Origin: Ceratopteris richardii
Taxonomy: Eukaryota; Streptophyta; Polypodiopsida; Polypodiales; Pteridaceae
Reading direction: 5' to 3'
Assembly: GCA_020310875.1 (NCBI GenBank)
Contig: CM035407.1
Location: forward strand, 93,976,733-94,040,732
Length of the DNA: 64,000 nucleotides
How positions within the stretch are numbered: the first letter of the stretch is position 1; each line of letters starts with the position of its first letter. This document shows positions 41,701 to 54,399 of this stretch, one piece after another. The position numbers and the translations under genes are program-made. A model generated the notes under the pieces. It was not told the origin of the DNA. It saw nothing but the letters and a program-made list of their open reading frames with translations, and did not search any database.

Positions 41701-44700
41701 TAGGCACTACTTGTTGGCCAATAAGTTCAAGTTCTCTACAGATCATCAAGCCCTATTGTACCTAGTCAACAAACCATGTAACACAGGACGATTGATACGT
41801 TGGTTTCTATTACTCATGGAGTATGATTTTGAAGTCGTAGTCAGGAAAGGAAAGACACATCTTAGAGCTGACCACCTTTCGAGATTAACCTCAGGAGAAG
41901 CTCCTCAAGGAATAGCGGATGAATTACCATATGCTTATTTGTTTAATCTTGAGATAGCACCAGAATGGGCTAAACCTATAGTCCCTATTCTAACATACGG
42001 ACCCAAGAATCCTAAGATAAAGATCAAAGAAGGAGAGATTACCAAGTCTCAGAGATACCAAATAATGGCAGGAAGCATATATAAACAGGATAATCAAAAG
42101 ATTCTTGCTTGTTGTGTAGATGAATCAGAACATGCGAATTGGTTGCAATTAGCACACATAGGTGCACTAAAGCAACATCATTCGAAACATCGAACATTAC
42201 AGACTCTGCATAGACTAGGAGTATATTGGCCTTCGATGGAAGTAGATGTCTACAAATTGTGTAAAGAATGCCATGTTTGTTGTGAAAGACCACCAGTAGA
42301 GCATGCTACATTATATCACATGTCTCTCACACCAGACTGGAGTGAACCTTTAGTGACATACTTGAGGACGAAGACATTCCCTCAAGGAATGACCTTAGCT
42401 CGACAACGCAATCTGGAGCAGGAAGCTCAAGACTATTCATTTATTGGCGATAATCTATACAAAAGAGGATGAGATGGATATCTAAGACAATGTGTTCATG
42501 AAAGCAATTATCTGAGCATACTAGAGACTGCACACCAAGGTGTGGCAGGAGATCATTTTGGACCTGAAAGGATAATCAAAGCCATCCTCTTTGCAGGATT
42601 ATGGTGGCCCACTCTTCACATGGATGCTCATACCTATGTAAAGAGATGTGATGTGTGCCAAAGAACTCAGTTTCCTACTCGCAGAGATGAAATGCCATTG
42701 AAACCCATGATGGGCGGACGTGCATTTTCAAAGTGGGGTATAGACTTTGTAGGACCCATTAACCCCCCTGCAAAAGGTACACATGCTGAATACATTATTG
42801 TTGCCACAGATTATCTTACGAAATGGGTAGAGGCAAAAGCCACGAAAAAGAATGATGCACACACAACTGCAAAATTCTTATTTGAGAATGTCTTTACAAG
42901 ATATGGACTGCCTATAGAGTTAGTGAGCGATCGAGGCACTCACTTTCTAAACCAAGTCATTGAATATTTGTTACAGGATTTTATGGTGATTCACAAGAAA
43001 TCTGCACCATATCATCCTCAGGCCAATGGTCAGGCTGAAAGCACTAATAAGATCCTTTGTAACGTACTGACGAAACTCGTGAACAACAAACGTTCAGATT
43101 GGGACAAACAGTTACATCATGCTGTTTGGGCATATCGAGTGGCCTACAAGACCGTACTCAATGCAACTCCCTTTCATATGGTTTTTGGTCAGAATGCAGT
43201 GCTTCCTTTGGACTTCTTGATACCGACCCTTAAGGTTGCACAAGAACATCAGTGGACCGGCCATGAGTTATCAGCTAGAATAATGGACTTGGAACGATTA
43301 GGAGAAACCAGGCTAAAGGCAGCAGCAGGCATATATGCAGCGAAGAAGCGACAGAAAGCATATTTTGATGCGCATGTGAAAGATAAAGGCCTAAAAGAAG
43401 GAGATTTAGTTCTAGTATATACGCTAAAGCAACACGCACGTAAGTTAGAAAAGCGAGGTTATGGACCTATGATCATTAACAGACTCTCGACAAGTGGAGC
43501 AGTACAGTTAGCCACCTTAGAAGGAGACATAATGCCTAATTATATTAGTGGCTATAGAGTCAAGCTATATCAGGAACCTCTTAATGAGGATATGCTTAGA
43601 TGACTCACGTTGGCAAAGAAGCGTAAGGAGGAAGAAAATAGAATACGAGCGGAAGCTCAGGCAGAAGCAATAGAACGCATTAAACGCATGAAGTTAAGAA
43701 GACAAGGACTAGGGAGAGAACATTATAACCATCTGGAAACTACACCCAGATATCCCATGGCCATGTGTCAAGTAAAGTCAACCACTCATCCTAGTATAGT
43801 GGACAGGAGACCATTCATTACAGTCAGGCTACAGCACGGCAACCCTTGCCAAGAGCTCAGGGCTTTAATTGACTCAGGTGCTGCGACTAGTGCGATTAGA
43901 TGGTCCCACTACAAGGATTCAGGAATAGAAATGCGGCCAATTGAGGCATACCTCATAGGGCTAGGAGGCATGGAAACCCCTTGCATGGGTGAGGTGGACC
44001 TTCCTATCCTCATTAAGGAAGTGACCATGACAGCGAAGCTACTAGTGTGCCATGATGACGACCTGATAGAACCCCTAATCCTTGGCCAAGATTGGCTATA
44101 CGATCACTCAGTGGACCTAAATCTTAGACAAGGCTCCTTACAGATTGGAACCTTAGAACAGAAGCGAGTGATACCGCTTGACTTCCCTAACGGCATTCCA
44201 ACTGAGGTTTGTAATCCTAGACCCTATGAAATGCATGCGACGGAAGACCGGGAGATCTTGGGTCAGATCAATCACGTTACGTCTACACCAACCCACTCGG
44301 TCTTGGCTATGGACAGTTGTCAATCAGAAGGACGACAGGAGATCTTCCCTGGGGCTTCCTGCAAACTAGAAGGGGAAGCTACCCAACCGCTAGGGCAGAT
44401 GGACACAATCAGCGGTCAGGTGGGTTGCATCAGCGGCCAAATGAGCACAACACCCTGCGGTGCTCATCCTTCCAAACTTGTTGCGGACTGGCCTAGATTA
44501 AAGATAAATAACGAATCACTTCCTAATGGGCAAGTCACGCAAGTGTTGGATCTCCCTTCTTTTGCAAAGCAGAGCATCCAATGGACCTCTCAAACCCAAC
44601 CATGAAGGAGTCAACCACAACAGAGGAACCCAGACCGACGACACCACCAGATAAGGCAAGGAAAGCAGCAGTATCAGCATCACAGAACAAGTGGCACGAG

Positions 44701-45185
44701 ACAAATATGGGTGCCAAAAGGATAGCAACCACAGGCTATTGGCAACACTGCAGACAAGAACAGGACAAAGTTTCAAAAGAAGCAGAGTCAGTATCCAAAG
44801 TCCCCTCGATCTTCTTCTACAAGTACAAATACTCGGCAGATTTGGATCGCCAAGAAGTATCTTATCAATCGACCCACACCCACGCAGATTTGGGTACCCA
44901 AACAATGTATTATAGCCCAACCCTCAAGCCATGTAATATATACCCCTCAAAAATCTTTCCATCCTTCAATACCACCAAACCCGATACCACTTTTTGTCCC
45001 TCAGCAAAAACACACCACCCACTCAAAGACTCCTAGGAAATGGATACCGAAACGTATCCAGACGTCTTCTTGTATCCCCTTATCTAACAATTCTCCCACC
45101 CCGCTTAAACACCACCCTTGTAATAATTCACCCTCAACTAAACCTTGTATGAATTCACACACCATAACCCCACGTCCCGCATAAT
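35734..45185 (+). pseudogene. Element B ORF1: broken Gag-Pol-PR2 polyprotein
   Basis: Same domain order as A. It begins at ATG 35734. Knuckles lie near 37390, 37985 and 38075. The first protease is near 39390 (ILDSGAG), RT YVDD near 41100, RNase H near 41530, the first zinc module near 42130-42280, the second near 42530-42660, integrase near 42740-43070, and the second retropepsin near 43870 (LIDSGAATSAI) to 44090. Nonsense codons are TGA 37084, TAG 37957, TAG 38449, TGA 42470 and TGA 43601. A two-base deletion near 41374 shifts the frame, and another shift lies near 44590. The four W-x-x-K tail motifs are still recognisable at 44700-45050. Not functional. The end is set by alignment to A. 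Confidence 0.9.
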
Positions 45186-45362
45186 AAAAGCTCATCAAGA
45201 AATGTACGCATAATCTGACAATGTAGGCGTCTAGAGACATGCATTAGCTCTGCAAAAAAATCATAGCATCAATCACTTCACGACACTTGGCTACACGGGT
45301 TACACATCGGTTATGGAAAGGGATTGCGGTCTCACCTTAATGGGATCATAATTAATTTCCAT

Positions 45363-45388
45363 GCTAATGTGTTAATCTTTTGTAGTAG
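45363..45388 (+). promoter_or_regulatory. putative 3' splice acceptor upstream of ORF2 in B
   Basis: GCTAATGTGTTAATCTTTTGTAGTAG, 28 bases before the ORF2 ATG, differs from A by one base. The surrounding spacer (45186-45415) holds no gene. Confidence 0.5.
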
Positions 45389-45415
45389 ATCTTTTCCATT
45401 AGCTCGTCAGTCATC

Positions 45416-48400
45416 ATGCAAACCGAAGAAGGACCATCAGAAGCTGGCCCAAGCACACCAATGGCCAATATTGGAGAATTACTCGCGGAATCTTATCCGA
45501 CGATGCAACCACCCGAGTTTCAAGGTTTTCCAGGACCCATGCCAATCGACGATCCTCCTAGAGGATACACTGAGAAGATTCATCGTAACTCTCACTGGTT
45601 TCAAGGCCTAGCAGGAGCATTAGCAGACGCTGATTTCATATTTGAGGCCAATTTGGCATTTGATCTTCGCACATGGACCAAGTACCAGTTCTTTTCAAGA
45701 GAATTTGAAGGACTGCAGAATACACAAGATTTAACGCACGTTTGGGCACGAGCGGGATTTACAGAATATTTTAGTGACCCTCTGCCTAAACCCGATTTTT
45801 ACAAATGCTTTTACCTAGTAACCACCTTGACAGCTTCAGAGAACAAGGATCTACCCGGAACATTCATGTTACCATCCTTGGTAAATGACCCTCCATTCAG
45901 AAGGTTTTATTTGTCCAAAGATTTAATTCGTGCAGCTCTCAAAATACATGGAACGCATACTCCAACGGAGAGAGAACGGCTAGTCCCAGAGCAGATGAAA
46001 CGTGGTGATGTTACTAAGTGGGAGGATATTTCAGCTATAACCCCTGAGCTCTCCAAGCCCTTGCGGATATGCATGCAGCACTTTGCTTTCCCAGCTCAGG
46101 ATCGTTTTACCATGCCCCACAAAAGAATCTGGTTTGGATTATACTTAGCATGTACTGGACCTCAAACTGTTGACCTAGCTAGCTGGATAATTGATCAGCT
46201 CTATTTAGCACAACATAGGTGGGAGCGAAAGAAGGTCATCAATGGGTGTTGTGCACTTACAAGGATTATATATATGTGCTTGGCATATGACTTACCCATA
46301 GAGCGCGCCATGACCAGTGAGGAATTGAAGGCATTCAAAGGGACCACTAAGAAGGCTAGAAAGTCTAGCAAAGGCAGAGCCGGAAAACGCATGAGAGGAA
46401 CCATACCCTGCCTTCAGGTGCCAGAATCACCCTCACCACAACCATCTCCAGAGCAGTCACCGACCGCATCCACTCCCATGGTACCACCAATTCGTATACG
46501 GTTATCAAGACCAGTTACGCCGCAGGGCACCACCAGTACTGTTGAACCTCAAGCAGCCACAACCCCAGAACCTACAACCACGACAACAGAACTTCCCACC
46601 ACCATTGGTATGGACGCTTTCTCTTTTCCAATACCCCATTTAGAAGCAGAACAAACAGCACCACTGGATCCAACTTTTGAGTTTGAGATGCCCGATGCAT
46701 TCTCCAATGAGTTCCAATTTTCAGAAGGACAACTATTTTCTCAAGAATTTGAAAGGCCTAGCTACCCCACCACACCCCGGGATCAGCCACAAGGACAGAT
46801 TGTGCCTAGCTCTGATGACGAAAGAACAGCAACCGATGACGACGAAGGCGATGACGAAGCAAGCCAGGGCACTATCGAATCCCAAGAGCATGAACAGACA
46901 GATGGCCAAGGCCAACAAATAGACACACATGGTGATACAAGTACCCATGAAGATGAAACTTACGAAGCAGCCGCTTACACACTGGCTATTAAGAAGTTGT
47001 ATAGAACTATGGAAAAGGTTTGGGCACGCAAAAAGCTGACTGAGGAAGAGAGTCAAGCGATAATAGAACAAGAACTTGTCACAGGCGGATTCGAAGACGC
47101 ATACATCAAAGGATTCAGAGAGTTAGTCAAATCAGTAGGCTCCAACGAAGCACTTAGGTACTTGCAAAGAAAGCCACTACCACAGTTTGACTCCCACAGA
47201 GTATGACTACTTTCAAAGCCCGGCAAATATATTCGTGTACCAACAGGAGCACAGTGTTCAGAACAAGCCAGGGAGGCACGCCTCGTCCCCGAAAGTTCGT
47301 TGGCAGTAGGAATCATCCTTGTAGATTCCCCACCCCGCGCTACAACTGTACATACCTCAGTAGTCACTGAAGTACCGACCACCCCAACCGCTCCTCCATC
47401 ACCGCCCATCCCTCCAGCCTCCCCTATTCACCCTCCTTCTCCCAGACCAACATCTTCATTCGCCGGTGGCGTAGCAGAAATCGTCTTTACGACCACTCAC
47501 CCCACAATTCCTGCACCCATTAGACCCAGTCTACCCCCTCACACATCCACCTTTCCATTCAACCCATTCCTCCATCCATCTTTCCCGTCCTTCCCCACAC
47601 CTCCACGACCCCTTTTCCCATTCCCACCGCCATTAACCTTCTCCCCAGTCTCACCTCCCCGACCCACGGTAACCCCTATTTCCCCTTTCCACCAAGCTGC
47701 ACCAGCCAGCCCCCCTGTAAATTACTCCTCAACCTTTGTAAATCCCGTATTTACACCAGCACAAGCACCCACGGTCACACCCATATTCACGGTCACTGCA
47801 CTGGACACGTCCAATGACATGGACATCTCACCACCCACTGCACCATCACTCACTTCACTCACGGCACAAACATTTTTAGGCACATCACAATTTTCAACAA
47901 TCACTATAGCATCCACCTTCCCACCCCCATTCCCCGTTCCCGTTGCATCTACACCCACTGCATCTTCATTTAGCACCCCATTAATACTATCACCCACTGT
48001 AGATAATGCATTGCGACAGATGTTCATGTGTATGACGCAAGTAAGAGATGAGTTCACATCTCTTGGCGATAACTACCAGCAACTGCAGAGGACAACCAAT
48101 GACTTACAGTCGGAGCTTAATTTATTGTCTATTGAGAATGCCTCACTGAACAGCCGATACCAAGAATTACGAGAGGCCTATCATAAATTAGAACTAGAAA
48201 GCGAAGAAAAGACCAAGGAAGCCACTGCTGACCTGGATAACTTATTAAGAGCCCAGACAGTCCGCAATGCAACGCTAACACGAAATATGGGCTTACTACG
48301 AAGACACCTAGCAGCCGCCAAGGAAGAAAACCAGCGCTTACAGGATCAGAACCGAGAAAACTTAGAAGCAGCGCTCAACCACCCAGACCAACCACTCAGT

Positions 48401-49651
48401 CCTAGTCGGTTCAAAGCCATTCCCTCATACTCGATGAGGATGCTGCTAGAAGATCATGTAAGGCTGCTAGATGAATACGATCGCATGAATGAGGAGTTAT
48501 AGAAACTCAAAGAAGATCATAAATTACTCCAGTTACGAGCACCGGCACAACCAGACTTACCAGCACCTGTGGACCCCTCTCCTGACATCTTAGAGGAACT
48601 CAACGCATTACGGGCCTAGGTATCAAACCTTGAATCAAGGATTGCAGTATATGAAGCACCGCCAAGGCCAGATTCCCCACCTGAGCTACCAGCTGAGGAA
48701 GAAACTGTCACCATCCCGGTGGAGGAAACGTTTGAAGAGGCGTACGAGCCACAACCAATCCCAGGCGGACGCGTCATGGCCGAAGGCCAGATGACTTACG
48801 AACTCCCGACCCCCGCGTGGATGAAGACAATTGAGGAACTTGGAACAACGCACTCAGCTAGAGTAGAGGCACAATTACATGCCATGGCGATGATAGAAGA
48901 AAGAATTTTACAATCTCCATTCTTTGCTCATTTGGCCCCGCGATGATACATATCTGGGCACGAGCTACAGTATAAACCGTATTTTATGTTAATGGCTGAA
49001 TACCAATTAGCCATTGAGAAAGAGACAGGTAAGAAACCATCGCATGCGACTCAATTCGAAGAGGACTATTTGCCACTAGATGCGCGGCAAGGAGAGATCT
49101 ATCAACCAGAGTGGCGGAAAGATTTACTACAGAAGTATCCAGAAATGATGAGTACATGGGTAAAGGCACCTTTGCATTTGAAGTACAACCCGTGTTGGGG
49201 ACCAGTACCACGACGCCGCTCCTGGACTGCCTTTGCTATCAAGGTACAAAACAATAAGCAGTGCCAGGACTGGTTGAATTACCCCTACTTTAAGCCACCC
49301 ATCGAGTTACCAACTGTAGGCTACATGATGGCTACAATTCGCCACTGGCTCCCTCGACTAAAGCATATGGACGATATAGCAGCGCATATGACTGTCAAAA
49401 TCTTTGACATGATGCAAATGATTTTTAAAGTCTTCCGACGCGTCAAGGCACCTCATGTAAACACCCCGGGCTTTGAGCATGGCAATTTCAACCTGGTATA
49501 TGATATGAGTACAACACCATCGCTACGGGTGTGTTATGTCTGGCATTGCAGAATAAAGTACCTACTGGCATGCTACAAGCAGACGTTCGAAGAGATGTTC
49601 ACAACCGGCTTCTGGGAATACCATTCAGAGGTATTCATAAGCAGACCTACA
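45416..49651 (+). pseudogene. Element B ORF2, 3'-truncated with four stops
   Basis: The ATG at 45416 starts MQTEEG. A single frame holds the globular module, basic stretch, acidic linker, Pro-rich stretch, coiled coil and part of the C-terminal domain. The positions of both A stops are sense codons here. Stops are TGA 47204, TAG 48500, TAG 48617 and TGA 48944. The frame fuses to C1 sequence near 49651 and ends at 49663. In 49289-49408 versus A 16800-16681, 14 nucleotide differences are synonymous and one is a replacement. Function is unknown, as for A. Confidence 0.85.
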
Positions 49652-52496
49652 TGGCACAGTTAGAAGAAATCGAATCCAGGTCATGCAGACAAGAAATAAA
49701 GGGAAAATTCTAGAAAAACCAAATGAGGGATCAAATATTTTTGGAAGTTACAAAGACCAGAGGCTACATCAAAGATAATCAGATATAAATGAAGATGCAA
49801 AACAAGAGAAAGGAAGTTCAACAAAATGTGAAGAGGTAACACAAAAAGAAGATTTTTTAGATACTAATGATTTATTGTGAATGCATACAATCAAGCCCAC
49901 AAGGAACTTGAGAAATCAAACATCAAAATTGATCTTAGGGAATCTTGAGCTTCAAGATTATTCAAGTCAATTAAAAAAAGGGTTATTATTCTTGAGTTAT
50001 GGATGCAAAATTCAAGTCTCAAGTGCTGCAGATTATTGATGAGGCTTCCTCATCCACCTTAGTGGCCAAGACTACTACCTTAGGCCAAGGGAAGGGTGTA
50101 GAAGAAGCACCTCTCACCGACTATAAGGATCCAAGATTGACAATAACAATTAAAGAATTAGAGCTACAACAAGTCATTATGGATGGTGGGTCTAGCATAA
50201 ATTTGATGCACGAGCATACCATGGAGAAGCTTGGCCTACGCCCATCCAGACCAGCCCACTTCACCCATCACTTTGGTAGATCAAAGCAAAATAAGGCCAA
50301 TGGGGGTGATCCCAAAAGTTCCATTGGAAGTACAAGGTAATCTCTTCATTTTGGATTTTTTGGTATTAAGACTGCCCCGAGTAGAGGGAGGATTTCCCCT
50401 CTTGGTTGGAAGACCATGGCTGAGGCATGTAAGTGTCATCCATAACTAGGGTAAAGACACTATGTAGTTGCAAAAGAAGGGACAAGAACTTAAACAGATA
50501 TATTTAGAGGAGGTTCTAGATCATCAAGGGAACACCAGCATGATGCAATCAGTTGGCATTTGCATGGAACAAGAAATGGAGGACCAAACATAATTAGAGT
50601 TCGAGGGGGAAGAAGACATCATGAAATGGTTGCAGGCAGGCAACTCTTCCTCTTGTTTTGGAGTTTTTTTAAATAATTCTTGCATAGATGAATGTTATGA
50701 TGAAAAAGAGGATACAGTTTAGGTTCATGGATTGGGAGAACCCATCACAGACCACAGAAGGGGGAGGAAGACACCCCTCAAGCACAACTTGGAGGAGGAT
50801 GCGACAACAACAGGGAAGGAAGTTACTGAAGTTAAAGAAAAGATAAAACATACTAGTGATGAATGTTCTTTGCCAATTCAAGAAATCCCTGTAGGATGGA
50901 TGCAGGACAAAGAGGAATACATTGAGATCCAAAACACTCCTGCTTATGCAACAATGCAGGAAAAGCTATTGGAAGGAAACAGGGTTGGAGATGAGCATGT
51001 AGATACCATGGTAGATAGAGACCCAGTCAAAGAAGTACAATTAGGCACTCAGGAAAATAATCATCCAGTTTTGGTGGCCACTTGGTTGTGGAGCCACATT
51101 GAGCTACTTGAAAAGGTAAAATATTTCTTGACACACTATGCAGATGTTTATGCATGGCATTATAAAGACTTAGAAGGAGTGCTTGCCACTTATGGAGATC
51201 ACATAATTCCTCTTGTTGATGGAGCTAAACCAGTAAGAGGAAAGAGTTATAGACTTAACCCAAAATATGTTGAAGCTGTTTACTTGGAAATATGGAAGAT
51301 GGAGGATGTAGGAATCATCATTCTTGTGGAACACTCAGAATGCCTTTCACCAATGGTTATAGTACCAAAGAAGAATACCAACAAAATCAGGTTTTATGTT
51401 GACTTTAGAGCACTCAACAAGGTAACCATTACAGATGGATTCCCCATGCCTTTTACAGAGCATGTCATTTAAGAAGTGGTTGGACATGTATTATATAGCT
51501 TTATGGATAGCTTTAGTGGATATAATCAAATATTTATCCATCCAGAGGATCGTGAAAAGACTTCGTTTATCACACCTTTGGGCACATATGTGCATGTAAA
51601 AAGGCCATTTGGACTCAGAAATGCTCCAACCACCTTTAACAAAACTGCAGCCTCATTTTTTGACCCTTATTGTTGGAAGCACTGAGAATTCTCATGGATG
51701 ACTTTTCTTCATTTTCAGGATCTCACAAGGAGACCCCTTTGGATTGCTTGGATAATCATTTAAGACAGCTGCAGAATGTTTTTAAAAGATGCAGGATGAC
51801 TAAACTAAAGTTAAACCCAAATAAATGTCATTTCCTCGTGACAAAAGGAATCCTCTTGGACATGTGGTATCTGCTAAAGGTATGGCTCTGGACCATGATA
51901 AAATTATTTCTATACTAAAGTTACCCAAACCAAATCTCCTAAAGAGATTCAAGCTTCTTGGGGCATACTGGGTACCACAGAAGATTTATCAAAATGTATG
52001 CTCCGATAGCCACTTGCTAGACTTACAAGTAAATAAGTACCCTTTAAATGGGAAGAAGGAGAAGAAGAAGAGAATGCTTATCAGACATTAAGGTCCAAAT
52101 TGGTGGTTGCACCAATTCTTATCACACCAAATTGGTCAAAACCTTTTCATGTACATGTGTATGCATGTGCAGTGGGTGCAGTTTTGGCTCAACACAGTGA
52201 AGAATACAAACTTGACAGACCTATTCAGTATGCTAGTCGAATTTTGACTAAGGCTGAAAAAAATTATAGCACCACAGAAAGGGAGGCCCTAGCAATGTTT
52301 TTTGTTGTACAAAAGTTTCATCATTATTTGCTAGGTGTGAAATTTGTTATCATCACTCATCATCAGCCACTCAGGTATTTATTGAACAAGCCACAAGCAC
52401 TTGGGAGGATATGGAGGTGGCTACTTTTGTTCCAAGAATTTGATTTCTCTATAGTCCATAGACCAGGTAAAGAAATGTCATGGCAGACCACCTAAA
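49652..52496 (+). pseudogene. C1 internal region: protease, RT, RNase H (3' end lost)
   Basis: It starts with the linker seen in C2 near 54031. Protease remnants at about 50150-50450 carry the D-G-G variant (MDGGSSINLM) and LLVGRPWLRH. RT at about 51180-51930 has PVRGKSYRLNPKY and MDDFSSF in place of catalytic FMDD, with Leu before MDD. RNase H is near 52140-52490. Stops and shifts are frequent (for example TAA 51470 and a shift near 51670). Sequence ends at about 52496 within the RNase H/ADHLS region, fused directly to an LTR end; integrase and the 3' LTR are absent. Confidence 0.85.
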
Positions 52497-52641
52497 AGTA
52501 TTTGGATTGTGTTGTACATCATTATTGTACTTCTCTCTTTATAATCAACCTACAGAATTTTTCGATGTCTGTATACTTCTTCTTACCTTCCTCTTCTCCT
52601 ACAAACACTCAAGTCCCTTTCTGCACAAGAATCCCCCAACA
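52497..52641 (+). repeat. C2 5' LTR remnant (145 bp)
   Basis: It matches the last part of the C1 LTR (14806-14949) and the LTR ending at 59331, ending ATCCCCCAACA. The first several hundred bases are missing at the junction with C1 pol. Confidence 0.8.
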
Positions 52642-52646
52642 AAATT

Positions 52647-52664
52647 TGGCACGCATGGTGAGAC
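52647..52664 (+). other. C2 primer binding site
   Basis: TGGCACGCATGGTGAGAC, five bases after the LTR end, homologous to the sites at 14955 and 59337. Confidence 0.6.
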
Positions 52665-52802
52665 AACAAGGAGGCTTGAGCATAGGAGAAGCAATTTGCA
52701 ATGTGTAGAAGAGTGCAAGGGTAGCAACAGTACTATACTAGTTTAAGAGTTAATCTTTCTTCCATTGGAATTCTCTTAAACTAAGAGGAGTATGAACAAC
52801 TT

Positions 52803-54055
52803 ATGACCGCAACCTTGTCTCAAAGCTTGAGGGTCCCTTGCAAAGCAACAAGAAGGAAGGTTATTTGAAGATCAACCAGTCCATTGTCATCGACATCATC
52901 AATAAAGAATATGGAAGCCCAAGTAGATTTGGAAACTTTGCTTTATAGATTGAATATCAAATTTCCATCCTTCAGAGGATTAGCACAAGAAGACCCAGAT
53001 GAGCACATTAGGAGATTCTTAGCCTTATGTAAGACAAGGGGTCTGATGGGAAGAGAAGATGCATTTTTTATTATCTTCCCTACAACATTAGAAGGGCTAG
53101 TAGACAAATGGTTTAGTCAATTTACCAACAACCATTTCACCACATGGGATTTGATGAAGGAAGCATTTAGGACACAGTTCCAAAAAGGGAACACAACTGA
53201 AAACATTATTGAGGAATTAGAAAATTTAAGACTAAATCCTAGGGAGACCTTTCCAGAATTTTTTACCAGAGCCAAGGCATTAATGGCCAAACTGCCAGAC
53301 CCTCCATGATTTTTTTTATCAAGAAGTGGTTGGCTAAACCACTTCCAATATCCACATAATGTAAAATAAAGGAGTTAGTATTGCCAACAGCAACAATAGA
53401 AGAATTTATCAATAGAGCTACAAGATTGGAGCAAATTAGACAGTAGTATGGGGCAAGCTCTTCCAATTTATCATATCTTGCAGAACTAAAGACCCAATAA
53501 TTTAGCTAAGGAAAGAGCTTGAGAGCTTGAAAAGGAATAAGGCACACAAAGAGGAGGAGAGTGCAGTAACTCAGTTGAGGCGTGAAATTGAAGCATTGAA
53601 GCTACAAAAGAAAGAAGAACCCCAAGCAAAAGAGTTGGCTCAACTTCGACAGGAGTTGCAAGAACGCATGGGAGGTGGCATCAAAACTGGACTATTGTGT
53701 ACCATGTGCAGCAAGCAGGGCCATGTGATAAGTGAGTGGCCATTGTTAAGTGTAGGTTGCTAGCTATGCACGAAAGCTAGTCATGAGGCCCATGAATGTC
53801 ACTCAAGAGGGATGCCTACACAACCTTATTGGGCACAAGGAGGTGCTCAATTCTCAACCAATGTAATGATGGTAGCCCCCAGCCAATGTAACAACTATAA
53901 CCAACATCCTAGAGGTAATTATGGAAATGGATCCAAAACATCTACATCTCGACCCCATCTCCAAATGATCTTGGTAGATAATCATGGAGCAACAAAAGAA
54001 GCCAATGTTGTACAATCACCATCCACTAGAATGGTACAATTAGAAGACAAGTAAT
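52803..54055 (+). pseudogene. C2 gag and linker
   Basis: The ATG at 52803 is followed by a TGA near 52867. The capsid domain (FPSFRGLAQEDPDEHIRRFL, DKWFSQFTNNHFTTWD) is open at 52884-53309. A shift then follows. A charged Glu/Lys/Gln coiled-coil-like stretch lies near 53530-53680. The knuckle near 53695-53760 is damaged (CTMCSKQGHVISEW instead of a final Cys). Confidence 0.85.
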
Positions 54056-54399
54056 AAAGGGAAAATTCCAGAAGAACCAAGCTAGGGATCAAGTACTTTT
54101 GGAAGTCACAAGGACCAGAGGGTACATCGAGGAAATCAGATATATATGAAGATGCAAAACAAGAGAGAGGAAGTTCAACAAAATCTCAAGAGGTAACACA
54201 AAAGGAATATTTTTTAGAGACTAATGACATCATTGGGAATGCATACAGCCAGGCCCACAAGGAACTTGAGAAATGAAATAGCATAATTGATCTTAGGGAA
54301 TCTAGAGCTTCAAGATTATTCAAGTCAATCAAAACAAAGGTTAGTATTCTTGAGTTGATAAACATAGATGCAAAATTCAGGTCTGAAGTACTGCAGATT

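Larger units (their letters stand above)
33110..49651 (+). mobile_element. Element B: 3'-truncated relative of element A
   Basis: The 5' LTR (33110-33750), tRNA-Asp primer site, leader with minisatellite, ORF1 and most of ORF2 are present, in the same order as A. ORF1 and ORF2 carry stops and frameshifts. Homology to A stops at about 49651 in the ORF2 C-terminal domain. The next bases are C1 internal sequence, so the ORF2 end, polypurine tract, 3' LTR and part of C1 were deleted. No target duplication can be confirmed. Confidence 0.93.
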
